From: Acidobacteriota bacterium
GTDB lineage: Bacteria; Acidobacteriota; Thermoanaerobaculia; Multivoradales; JAHEKO01
Length of the DNA stretch: 5,214 bases
NCBI GenBank assembly: GCA_030610025.1
Contig: JAUWSP010000244.1
Location: forward strand, 1-5,214
Direction of reading: 5' to 3'
The translations under genes and the position numbers were made by a program. Position 1 is the first letter of the stretch; the number at the start of each line of letters is the position of its first letter. Of this stretch, positions 1 to 5,214 are shown piece by piece. Under the pieces are notes generated by a model. It was given only the letters and a program-made list of their open reading frames with translations, was not told the origin of the DNA and ran no database searches.

Positions 1-917
1 CGATTCTTCGCCGGGATCTCGGCGAGGGTCTCGAGAGCCGTTTCAATCGTCTCCATGGAGGACTTGTAGTCATCGCGAAGTAGAAAGGCTCCACCCTCGA
101 GCGCCACGATTTGCATCCTGCCCGGGGTCGGCCCCACCGTCTCGACCCGAGGTAGGACCGCTTCGAGATCGATCCCTTCACCCATTGCCGTCGCCGCTGC
201 AGCCAAGATGCTGTAGACCATGTGCCGCCCCACCAGACGGGTCCTGACGTCATGGGTCTCGCCGTCGCTGAGCAGAGTGAATCGCATTCCTCGGGGCCAG
301 TCGAAAACCAGGTCTTCCGCTCGCACGGTATTCGTCGGCTCGAAACCGAAGGTGATCACCCTGCCGCGGGTCTGGCTCGCCATCCAGAGGACGTTCGGAT
401 CATCTCCATTCAACACCGCCAGACCGTCTTCCGGCAGACCACGGACCATCTCGGCCTTTTCGTGCCGGGTCGCCTGCAGCGTTTTGAAGGAGCTGTTGTG
501 CTCACTACCAATCGAGGTCACGACAACGATGTCCGGCTGAATCATGGCGACATTCGGCCACATCATCCCTGGTCCATTGATGCCGACTTCGATGACTGAA
601 AAGCGGTGCCAGGGCCTGACGCGAAACATCGCCCTGGCCAGAAAACTGCCGGCATTGCGCTCGGAGAGTCTGGCGACATCTCCACCAAGGGCCGCCATTG
701 TGGTCCGCGCGGCGGTCGATTTCCCGAAGGAGCCGACAATGGTTGCGATCCGGGTTTGCCGCACGACGGTGCGCCGATAGAGCGTGGCTACCCGAAAGAG
801 CACTGGCTTGGCCCGACGAAAGAGACGCGTCTGCAGCTGAAGCCTGCCCACCGGCGATCGGAGCATCGCCAGGGCTTCCCGTACACTGGATGGAAAATCG
901 ATTCTTATTGGAGCCAA
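1..917 (-). CDS. MurF-like Mur ligase family protein, lacking the usual N-terminal domain (C-terminus off the left edge)
   Basis: About 305 residues are visible and the frame is still open at base 1, so the C-terminal domain is missing. The Mur ligase central ATPase domain is clear. Counting from the TTG at 917, it has a P-loop GSFGKST at residues 62-68, EVG at 110-112 (EMG in MurF), IGSEH at 136-140, EKAEM at 153-157 (the lysine usually carbamylated in the family), LNGDD at 169-173, and RDDYKSSME near 281-289, which matches the MurF 'D-x-Y-N-A-N-P-x-S-M' stretch. Family members form amide bonds with ATP; MurF adds D-Ala-D-Ala to the peptidoglycan precursor in the cytoplasm. Only about 60 residues, rich in arginine, precede the P-loop, against roughly 110 in MurF, so the UDP-sugar-binding domain is absent or remodelled. 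The substrate is therefore uncertain. The TTG start is chosen because GGGAG lies 8 bases upstream; ATG at 866, with a weaker GGGAAG site, is the alternative. No ATG, GTG or TTG was noticed in the frame between the preceding gene's stop and 917. It could also be a paralogue acting on a non-peptidoglycan substrate. Confidence 0.85.
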   Translation of the reverse strand, partial: MAPIRIDFPSSVREALAMLRSPVGRLQLQTRLFRRAKPVLFRVATLYRRTVVRQTRIATIVGSFGKSTAARTTMAALGGDVARLSERNAGSFLARAMFRVRPWHRFSVIEVGINGPGMMWPNVAMIQPDIVVVTSIGSEHNSSFKTLQATRHEKAEMVRGLPEDGLAVLNGDDPNVLWMASQTRGRVITFGFEPTNTVRAEDLVFDWPRGMRFTLLSDGETHDVRTRLVGRHMVYSILAAAATAMGEGIDLEAVLPRVETVGPTPGRMQIVALEGGAFLLRDDYKSSMETIETALETLAEIPAKN

Positions 918-930
918 CCTTCCTTCTCCC
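918..930 (-). promoter_or_regulatory. Ribosome binding site for the Mur ligase TTG start
   Basis: A purine tract reading GGGAGAAGGAAGG runs directly into the TTG at 917. The GGGAG core (930-926) sits 8 bases from the TTG, a normal spacing, and supports a TTG start in the absence of an upstream ATG or GTG. A direct test of the start, such as ribosome footprints, is not available here. Confidence 0.5.
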
Positions 931-955
931 AGATGAGGCCGGTGAGAGAAGAAGG
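918..955 (-). promoter_or_regulatory. Hairpin that pairs with the Mur ligase ribosome binding site
   Basis: In the minus-strand transcript CCUUCUUCUC (955-946) can pair with GAGAAGGAAGG (928-918), giving 10 base pairs with one bulged G. Inside it, CCGG (942-939) can pair with CUGG (932-929), including one G-U pair, around a 6-base loop. The 3' arm is the whole ribosome binding site, so the folded form would hide it. There is no U tract after it, so it does not look like an intrinsic terminator. The pairing is read directly from the sequence; a regulatory role is inference, since pyrimidine-purine complementarity can arise by chance. Confidence 0.4.
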
Positions 956-988
956 ATATCGCTAACGGGATCGCGGTTGCTGGTAGCT

Positions 989-1825
989 CTAGAACTCGAT
1001 TTCCAGCAGGACTTCGGTTCGGTACTCGCCCATCTCGACTTCGAAGCGGTTCATTCCTCGACCGAAGTGATTCGAGAGTAGTTTGAAGTCCACGACCGCC
1101 CTGTAGCCTTCTTCCCCGGTGTCCCCCAGCACGGTCACCTGGATCGGGTTGATCTCGTTGCCATTGACCGAAACCACGCTCGCTCTCGAGAGTGATCCCT
1201 CCTGTGCACGCAGAATCAGCGGTAACTCCCGGATCTTCTTCTCGAGGTCGAGCTCCTTGTAGGGAATCGACACCTCGAAGCCAGGCTCACCTTCGACCTT
1301 GATTGGAAGTGGCGCGTCGTCCGGGATATCCACATCGGTCGAGGCACGAACCATCGAATCGAAGATCGTCCCAGGTTCCAAGAAGACATTCTTGCCCTTG
1401 ATGAAAACGAATGGCCAGGCCAGAGCCACCGCCAAGCCGATGGTCACGCCCATCCTGCCTTTGCCCGATCGGTCGTAGCCGCCGTCGAGCGCCACGTCTT
1501 TTCGGTCGACAGCCGAAGCGCTCAACACCTCGATCTCGAGAAAGCCCTTCTGACCCGCCATCCGGGCCTTCTTCATCCTCTCGACCTTGGCGTAGACCGG
1601 TGTCCCGGCGGTGATCACCCGATGGCCATCGACCCATACATCCTTCCAGACATGGGCCTGGACAATGTCACCCGTCTGGACGGCATAGGCCTCCTTTTGG
1701 CGGGTGGTGACTTGCTGATCCAGCTCACAGAAGACCGTGGTCCCGAAGGGAATCGTGACCGTCCCTGCCGGCATGGCGACGGCAGGTAGCAGAAGTGCGA
1801 GATAGCAGCAGAGGAATTTTCTCAT
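989..1825 (-). CDS. Exported hypothetical protein with signal peptide, two-part beta-rich architecture
   Basis: The protein has 278 residues from the ATG at 1825. I do not recognise a named family. Residues 1-20 form a signal peptide: basic MRK, a hydrophobic core around 4-16, and a likely signal peptidase I cut after A17 or A20. The cysteines at 6-7 lie in the middle of the hydrophobic core, not in a lipobox, so it is probably not a lipoprotein. Residues 25-105 look like small beta strands with 'PFGTTV', 'TGDIVQAHV', 'VDG' and 'AGTPVYAKV' turns, a pattern I associate with exported beta-barrel-like domains that carry 'GD-x-V' and 'AGT' motifs. After a glycine- and charge-rich linker (114-126) comes a hydrophobic stretch at 127-142, then 'KGKNVFLEPGT' (143-153). 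The last 100 or so residues are charged and strand-like, ending in Phe. It probably sits in the periplasm or at the outer membrane. It follows the rRNA methyltransferase after 120 bases and precedes the Mur ligase on the same strand; the envelope link with the ligase is only suggestive. Confidence 0.8.
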   Translation of the reverse strand: MRKFLCCYLALLLPAVAMPAGTVTIPFGTTVFCELDQQVTTRQKEAYAVQTGDIVQAHVWKDVWVDGHRVITAGTPVYAKVERMKKARMAGQKGFLEIEVLSASAVDRKDVALDGGYDRSGKGRMGVTIGLAVALAWPFVFIKGKNVFLEPGTIFDSMVRASTDVDIPDDAPLPIKVEGEPGFEVSIPYKELDLEKKIRELPLILRAQEGSLSRASVVSVNGNEINPIQVTVLGDTGEEGYRAVVDFKLLSNHFGRGMNRFEVEMGEYRTEVLLEIEF

Positions 1826-1840
1826 TGGCTCGACCCTCCT
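1826..1840 (-). promoter_or_regulatory. Ribosome binding site that fixes the exported protein's start
   Basis: AGGAGGG (1840-1834) is a near-perfect Shine-Dalgarno sequence, 8 bases before the ATG at 1825. An in-frame ATG at 1843 lies upstream of and partly against this site, so it would add six residues (MRRVEP) and leave the site inside the gene. The signal peptide also begins naturally at 1825 with MRK. The shorter start is therefore preferred. Confidence 0.85.
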
Positions 1841-1859
1841 CATGGATCCAAAGATGCAG

Positions 1860-1889
1860 ATTCCATGCCTCCGATCTCATGGATGGCAA
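1860..1889 (-). promoter_or_regulatory. Candidate sigma-70-type promoter for the exported protein
   Basis: On the minus strand TTGCCA (1889-1884; 5 of 6 matches to TTGACA) is followed after 18 bases by TGGAAT (1865-1860; 4 of 6 to TATAAT). Transcription would start about 25-30 bases before the AGGAGGG site. The -10 box is poor and short matches like this occur by chance, so this is only a candidate in the gap where a promoter would be expected. Confidence 0.22.
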
Positions 1890-1895
1890 CACTTG

Positions 1896-1919
1896 GCCGC
1901 CTTCGAAAGAGAAGGCGAC
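1896..1919 (-). terminator. Hairpin downstream of the methyltransferase gene, possible terminator or 3'-end structure
   Basis: On the minus strand, GUCGCCUUC (1919-1911) pairs with GAAGGCGGC (1904-1896): nine pairs, one of them G-U, around the 6-base loop UCUUUC. It begins 26 bases after the methyltransferase stop. The plus-strand version has a mismatch where the minus transcript has G-U, so it fits better with minus-strand transcription. No run of U follows, so it is not a classical intrinsic terminator; it could be a transcript-end stabiliser or a pause site. Confidence 0.35.
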
Positions 1920-1945
1920 AAATGGAGACCAGGTCCGCAGTTGGA

Positions 1946-3088
1946 TCAGTACAGGTCGAAGAGCAGAATGCGGGCATCCAGCGGGCCGTTGCGCACAGGG
2001 ATCCGTCGACTCGGCCGCAGCCCGATGTGCTTGCCCAGACCCTCTCCGCCGGCCAGCACCACCGCTTTCCAGCCCGCATAGCGCTGCTTCATGAGGTCGC
2101 CGAGTCGGGGCCACTGGTCCCGATTCTCCTCGAGACGCTCACCGTATGCGGGGTTGACAGCCAGCAGACCGGGGCCGGCTGGTGGCTGGAAAGAATAGGC
2201 GTCTCCGACCTCGAAAGAGGACAGCCTTGCCAGGCCCGCCTTCCGCAGATTGGCGCTTGCCGCCTCGATGGCTGCGGGGGATTGGTCGACTCCGAGGAGC
2301 CTCAATTCGGTCTCGGGCACTCGGGTCCCCTCCTGTCGAAGGGACTCCCAGGCGGCCCTGTCGAATCCGGGTAGACGCTCGAAGGCCCACCTCGTCCGGT
2401 GTCGACCTGGCGCCAGGTCGAGCGCCACCCCCGCAGCTTCGGCCAGTAGCGTGCCGGAGCCACACAACGGGTCTACCACGGGGCCCAGTCCATTCCAGCC
2501 GGATGCGAGGATGCAGGCCGCCGCCAGGTTTTCGCGCACCGGAGCCTCGCTGGTCGCCACGCGGTAGCCTCGTCGGTCCAGCGGATCGCCCGAAGTATCC
2601 AGGAGCAACGTGGCCTGGTCGCGAGACAACCAGACTCTCAGATGAAGGTCGGGGTTCTTGCGATCGATAGAAGCACGGCGGCCGAATCGCCGCCTTTGGG
2701 CATCGACGATTCCATCCTTGACCTTCAAACCCACCCAACGTGTGTCATGGATGTGCGACCTGGCCGTGGTGGCACGGATCGCAAAGCTGCGACTTGGATC
2801 GAAAAGCTCGACCGCCTTCAGGCCATCCCAGGCCAGGGTGCTCTCGACCAGTCGACCCGCACCGGCCTCTAGAGCTTCGGCGCTAGACCCATCCCAGGCG
2901 GCCAGCTCGACGAGGACCCGATTGGCGGTTCTGAGTCGCCAGTTCGTCCGCAGCACATCGTCCCAGGTGCCCGAAAAGGTGACCGCACCGCGCTCCCGAT
3001 TGCAGTTCGAGACACCGAGATTCCTCAACTCGGCCTCGAGAAACTCCTCCAAGCCCAGGGCGCAGGTGGCAACGAGTCGAAGGGACAT
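1946..3088 (-). CDS. rlmL: THUMP-domain RNA methyltransferase, RlmL-like (23S rRNA guanine-N2)
   Basis: The protein has 380 residues, the length expected of a stand-alone RlmL and equal to the N-terminal half of the E. coli RlmKL fusion, whose RlmL half methylates G2445 of 23S rRNA using S-adenosylmethionine. Residues 1-65 are the ferredoxin-like N-terminus ('ATCALGLEEFLEAEL', 'RLRTANRVL'), about 68-165 the THUMP RNA-binding domain, closing with 'LLLDTSGDPLDRRGYR' (161-176). The Rossmann methyltransferase part follows: motif I DPLCGSGTLLAEAA (206-219), acidic D268 in 'LLGVDQSP' for the SAM ribose, D296 in 'VGDAYS', catalytic motif IV NPAY at 312-315, and the family tail NGPLDAR (367-373). Motif IV is normally NPPY; here the second proline is alanine. 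The RlmK half is absent, as in many bacteria. The ATG at 3088 is 3 bases after the upstream permease stop and lacks a clear ribosome binding site, so translational coupling is likely. TrmN/Trm14-type tRNA methyltransferases share this fold, but the tail and the THUMP region favour RlmL. Confidence 0.9.
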   Translation of the reverse strand: MSLRLVATCALGLEEFLEAELRNLGVSNCNRERGAVTFSGTWDDVLRTNWRLRTANRVLVELAAWDGSSAEALEAGAGRLVESTLAWDGLKAVELFDPSRSFAIRATTARSHIHDTRWVGLKVKDGIVDAQRRRFGRRASIDRKNPDLHLRVWLSRDQATLLLDTSGDPLDRRGYRVATSEAPVRENLAAACILASGWNGLGPVVDPLCGSGTLLAEAAGVALDLAPGRHRTRWAFERLPGFDRAAWESLRQEGTRVPETELRLLGVDQSPAAIEAASANLRKAGLARLSSFEVGDAYSFQPPAGPGLLAVNPAYGERLEENRDQWPRLGDLMKQRYAGWKAVVLAGGEGLGKHIGLRPSRRIPVRNGPLDARILLFDLY

Positions 3089-3091
3089 GGC

Positions 3092-5214
3092 TCAGAAGGG
3101 GAAGAAAACAGGAACGAGAAAGGTCAACACCACGAAAATGACCAGGGTGAGCGGGGTGCCGACCCTCAGATAGTCGCGCGAGCGGTAGCCGCCAGCACCC
3201 ATGACCAGCAGGTTGGCTTTGTGGGAGAACGGCGTCATGAAGGCGGCCGAAGCTGCCAGGCTCACACCCATCATCAACGGATAGGGGCTGATGCCGAGGT
3301 TGTTGGCCGCATCGATCACCACCGGCGCCAGCAGGACCACGGCCGGAGCACCGTCGAGACCCTGCGACAGCATGCTCGCCAGGACGATCAGAGCCGCCAA
3401 CGTCACGTGATTGCCGAGTGGCCCGGCAAGATTGGTGACCCCATCGGCCAGGAACATGGCTGCTCCGGTTCGTTCCATGGCCAGGCCCACCGGCAGCACC
3501 GCCGCCACCAGGAAGATGGCCTTCCATTCAATCGCACGGTAGGCCTCCTGCATGGTCAGTGCACCGAAGAGAATCGCCAGGGAAGCGGCGGTGAAAGCGG
3601 CGACATGGATCGGCTGAACACCGGTGGCCACCAGGCCGATCATCACCAGGAGCGCGCCGAAGGCCCACGGTGCCTTGCTCAGACGGCGAGGCGCCTGGTC
3701 GGCCTGCGACAGCACCACGAAGTCGGGTTCGGCCGCCAACTCCCGGATCTTCTGTCGGGGCCCATGCAACAGCAGCGCGTCCCCGAGTCGAAGAGGAACG
3801 TGGGAGAAATCGACGTGATGAGGCTGGCCCTCGCGCCACAGAGCCAGCGCGATGAGTCCATAGCGGCTCTGGAACTTGAGGTCGGCCAGGGTCCGACCGA
3901 TTGCAGCCGAGCGCGGAGCCAATGCGGCCTCGACCATCCCGATCTCTTCCGATTCCAGGGGCGCCTCTTCGAGCTCCTTCTCGAACTGCACCTCTCCGAG
4001 GTCGGCAAGTGTTACGAGTCGCTCGGGACCGCCACCAATCAACAGTCGATCGTCGACACGCAGGACCTCTTTGGGTGAGACCGCCAGGTGGGTCTCGCCC
4101 TCCCGAATCAGTCCGGCAACGGTGAGGCCCACCAGCTCGCCCAGCCGGCTTTCCTGGATGGATGTGTTCACCAACGGAGACCCTTCCGGAATCCGGACCA
4201 GATGCAGCTGGCTGACCAGGTCTCGAATCGCGGTGAGCCCCGTTTGGAGCACCTCGAAGTCCGGATGTCGCGACAGGCTCTCGAGACGCTCTTTCGCACC
4301 GAGGGCGAAGATCTCGTCGTCCGCCTGCAGGACCCACTCAGCGAGCTCGACGCCCTGCAGTTGTTCCCCACGACGCACCCCGACCACCACCAGACCGAAT
4401 CGGTCGCGAAAGCTCAACTCCTTGAGGTTGAAGCCGATCAAGGGGGACCCCGCCAGGACACGAGCCCGCACCCCTCCCACTCCCCGCACCGGGCTTGGGA
4501 GCTCTGCAACCCTGATCTTTTCGATCTCCAGGTTCTGCATTCGAAGCAGCTCCCCGAGATCGGTGGCCAGACCGTCCACCGTCAACACGTCGCCGCCGCG
4601 CAGCACAGAGTCACCCCGGGGCACCGTCCGACGTCGGTCCCCCCTCTGGATGGACAGCACCTTGATGCCGAGAGTGTTGCCGAGGCGTGTTTCGGCCAGG
4701 GTCATCCCATCGAGCGGTGTGTCCTCCGGCAACCGAATCGAGAACAGATGTTGCTTGAGCTGGTAAACCTGGGTCAGGTCACGCGATTCAGCTTGCGCCG
4801 GACCGTGTTGCTCCCCTGCGGGCAAAAGCTTGCGCCCAATAGTCAGCATGTAGACGACCCCCAGAGCGAGCAGGGCCAGGCCCATCGGCGCGAAATCGAA
4901 GAGCGAGAACGGCTCGAGTCCCCGCTCGTCGAGCATCTGCGCCGCGAGAATATTGGGGGGCGTTCCAATCAGGGTCGTGGTACCGCCGAGAATGGCACCG
5001 AAGGCCAGCGGCATGAACAGTCGGGAAGGAGACAATCCGGTGCGGTGAGCGATGGTCGCCACCGCCGGCATCAGCACGGCCGTAGCAGCGATGTTGTTCA
5101 TGAAAGCCGAGAGAATGCCGCACGTCAGCATCAGCACGACGATGAGGCGGGTCTCGCTGTTGCCCACGAGCCGGTGAATCCGGCTGCCGATGACATCCGC
5201 CACTCCGGTCTCGA
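3092..5214 (-). CDS. SLC13-family (DASS) anion permease with four RCK_C domains (N-terminus off the right edge)
   Basis: About 706 residues are visible; the reading frame continues past the edge upstream of the GTG at 5203 with 'ETGVADVIG', which matches the interior of SLC13 proteins, so the true start and first helices are missing. Counting from 5203: membrane helices at about 19-46, 62-85 and 105-122, with MNNIAATAV (35-43) and TLIGTPPN (77-84), the conserved first re-entrant region. Then come four RCK_C (TrkA_C) domains at about 148-221, 240-320, 331-402 and 420-500, and a second membrane half from 511 with 'IEWKAIFLVAAVLPVG' (558-573), a second hairpin region (613-629) and 'TPFSHKANLLVMGAGGY' (657-673). 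SLC13 proteins move dicarboxylates, sulfate or similar anions, usually with Na+, across the inner membrane; the substrate cannot be read here. RCK_C domains bind small ligands in potassium channels and may gate transport. Most relatives that I know have two RCK_C domains, so four is unusual. A three-base gap links this gene to the rRNA methyltransferase. Confidence 0.9.
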   Translation of the reverse strand, partial: ETGVADVIGSRIHRLVGNSETRLIVVLMLTCGILSAFMNNIAATAVLMPAVATIAHRTGLSPSRLFMPLAFGAILGGTTTLIGTPPNILAAQMLDERGLEPFSLFDFAPMGLALLALGVVYMLTIGRKLLPAGEQHGPAQAESRDLTQVYQLKQHLFSIRLPEDTPLDGMTLAETRLGNTLGIKVLSIQRGDRRRTVPRGDSVLRGGDVLTVDGLATDLGELLRMQNLEIEKIRVAELPSPVRGVGGVRARVLAGSPLIGFNLKELSFRDRFGLVVVGVRRGEQLQGVELAEWVLQADDEIFALGAKERLESLSRHPDFEVLQTGLTAIRDLVSQLHLVRIPEGSPLVNTSIQESRLGELVGLTVAGLIREGETHLAVSPKEVLRVDDRLLIGGGPERLVTLADLGEVQFEKELEEAPLESEEIGMVEAALAPRSAAIGRTLADLKFQSRYGLIALALWREGQPHHVDFSHVPLRLGDALLLHGPRQKIRELAAEPDFVVLSQADQAPRRLSKAPWAFGALLVMIGLVATGVQPIHVAAFTAASLAILFGALTMQEAYRAIEWKAIFLVAAVLPVGLAMERTGAAMFLADGVTNLAGPLGNHVTLAALIVLASMLSQGLDGAPAVVLLAPVVIDAANNLGISPYPLMMGVSLAASAAFMTPFSHKANLLVMGAGGYRSRDYLRVGTPLTLVIFVVLTFLVPVFFPF
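3704..4762 (-). repeat. Tandem duplication of a two-RCK_C module inside the permease
   Basis: Domains 1 and 3 resemble each other: 'FSIRLPEDTPLDGMTLAETRLG' style versus 'HLVRIPEGSPLVNTSIQESRLG' style, then 'GIKVLSIQRG' versus 'GLTVAGLIREG', then 'LRGGDVLTVDG' versus 'LRVDDRLLIGG'. Domains 2 and 4 resemble each other: 'SFRDRFGLVVVGVRRGEQ' versus 'KFQSRYGLIALALWREGQ', ending 'HPDFEVLQ' versus 'EPDFVVLS'. This 1-2-3-4 = A-B-A-B order points to duplication of a whole pair (4762-4244 and 4213-3704), not of a single domain. The similarity is at the protein level; the DNA has diverged too far for a recent event. Confidence 0.75.

Noticed and set aside
220..1081. Several overlapping open frames on the plus strand in the left part (for example 222-599 and 698-1081)
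   Set aside because: All are antisense to the Mur ligase frame, which has a P-loop and other diagnostic motifs on the minus strand.
1841..1843. ATG at 1843 as start of the exported protein
   Set aside because: It would put the AGGAGGG site inside the coding region and add MRRVEP before a normal signal peptide. The ATG at 1825 has the proper spacing.
1896..1919. Classical intrinsic terminator at the 1896-1919 hairpin
   Set aside because: Neither strand has a run of T after the stem, so only a weak terminator or 3'-end structure call is kept.
3221..4766. Long open frames on the plus strand opposite the permease (3221-4078 and 3876-4766)
   Set aside because: They lie fully antisense to a gene with clear SLC13 and RCK_C motifs, show low-complexity arginine/serine/proline or histidine/glutamine composition, and match no family. 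Long antisense frames are expected at this GC content.
5201..5203. GTG at 5203 as the real start of the permease
   Set aside because: The frame is open to the window edge and the residues before it (ETG) continue an SLC13-like stretch. A start here would delete the first helices of the membrane domain.
1..5214. Defence system, mobile element, CRISPR array or RNA gene
   Set aside because: Reading both strands I saw no direct repeat array, transposase or integrase motifs, tRNA cloverleaf or rRNA. All four genes belong to housekeeping or envelope-type families, or an unrecognised exported family.

Overview
The window is GC-rich bacterial DNA in which every supportable gene lies on the minus strand. 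Reading in transcription order (right to left) there are four genes: an SLC13-type anion permease whose N-terminus lies off the right edge, an RlmL-type 23S rRNA guanine methyltransferase, an exported protein of unknown function, and a MurF-like Mur ligase whose C-terminus lies off the left edge. No RNA gene, insertion sequence, CRISPR array or integrase was seen. The two ends are open gene fragments. The long open frames on the plus strand are antisense shadows, as expected at this GC content.

Organism: a Gram-negative-style signal peptide, strong AGGAGG-type ribosome binding sites and high GC all point to a bacterium with a cell envelope. The gene styles (SLC13 permease with extra RCK_C domains, stand-alone RlmL, exported protein with 'KGKxVxLxPGT'-like signature) remind me of Acidobacteriota or a deltaproteobacterial lineage. 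This placement is a weak inference.

Layout: 5214-3092 is the permease, which has an unusual central block of four RCK_C (TrkA_C) domains arranged as two tandem two-domain modules between its two membrane halves. Three bases after its stop comes the methyltransferase (3088-1946), with no obvious ribosome binding site of its own, so the pair is probably translationally coupled. A 120-base gap (1945-1826) holds a hairpin and a weak candidate promoter, and is followed by the exported protein (1825-989), whose start is fixed by an AGGAGGG site. A 71-base gap (988-918) contains a hairpin that pairs with the ribosome binding site of the last gene. That gene is a Mur ligase that appears to start at a TTG (917) and lacks the usual MurF N-terminal domain.

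The genes do not form an obvious single pathway: transport, rRNA modification, an envelope protein and a probable amide-ligase. I found no clear novel system. The points most worth a second look are the duplicated RCK_C module, the truncated MurF-like ligase with its possibly masked start site, and the NPAY variant in the methyltransferase active site.
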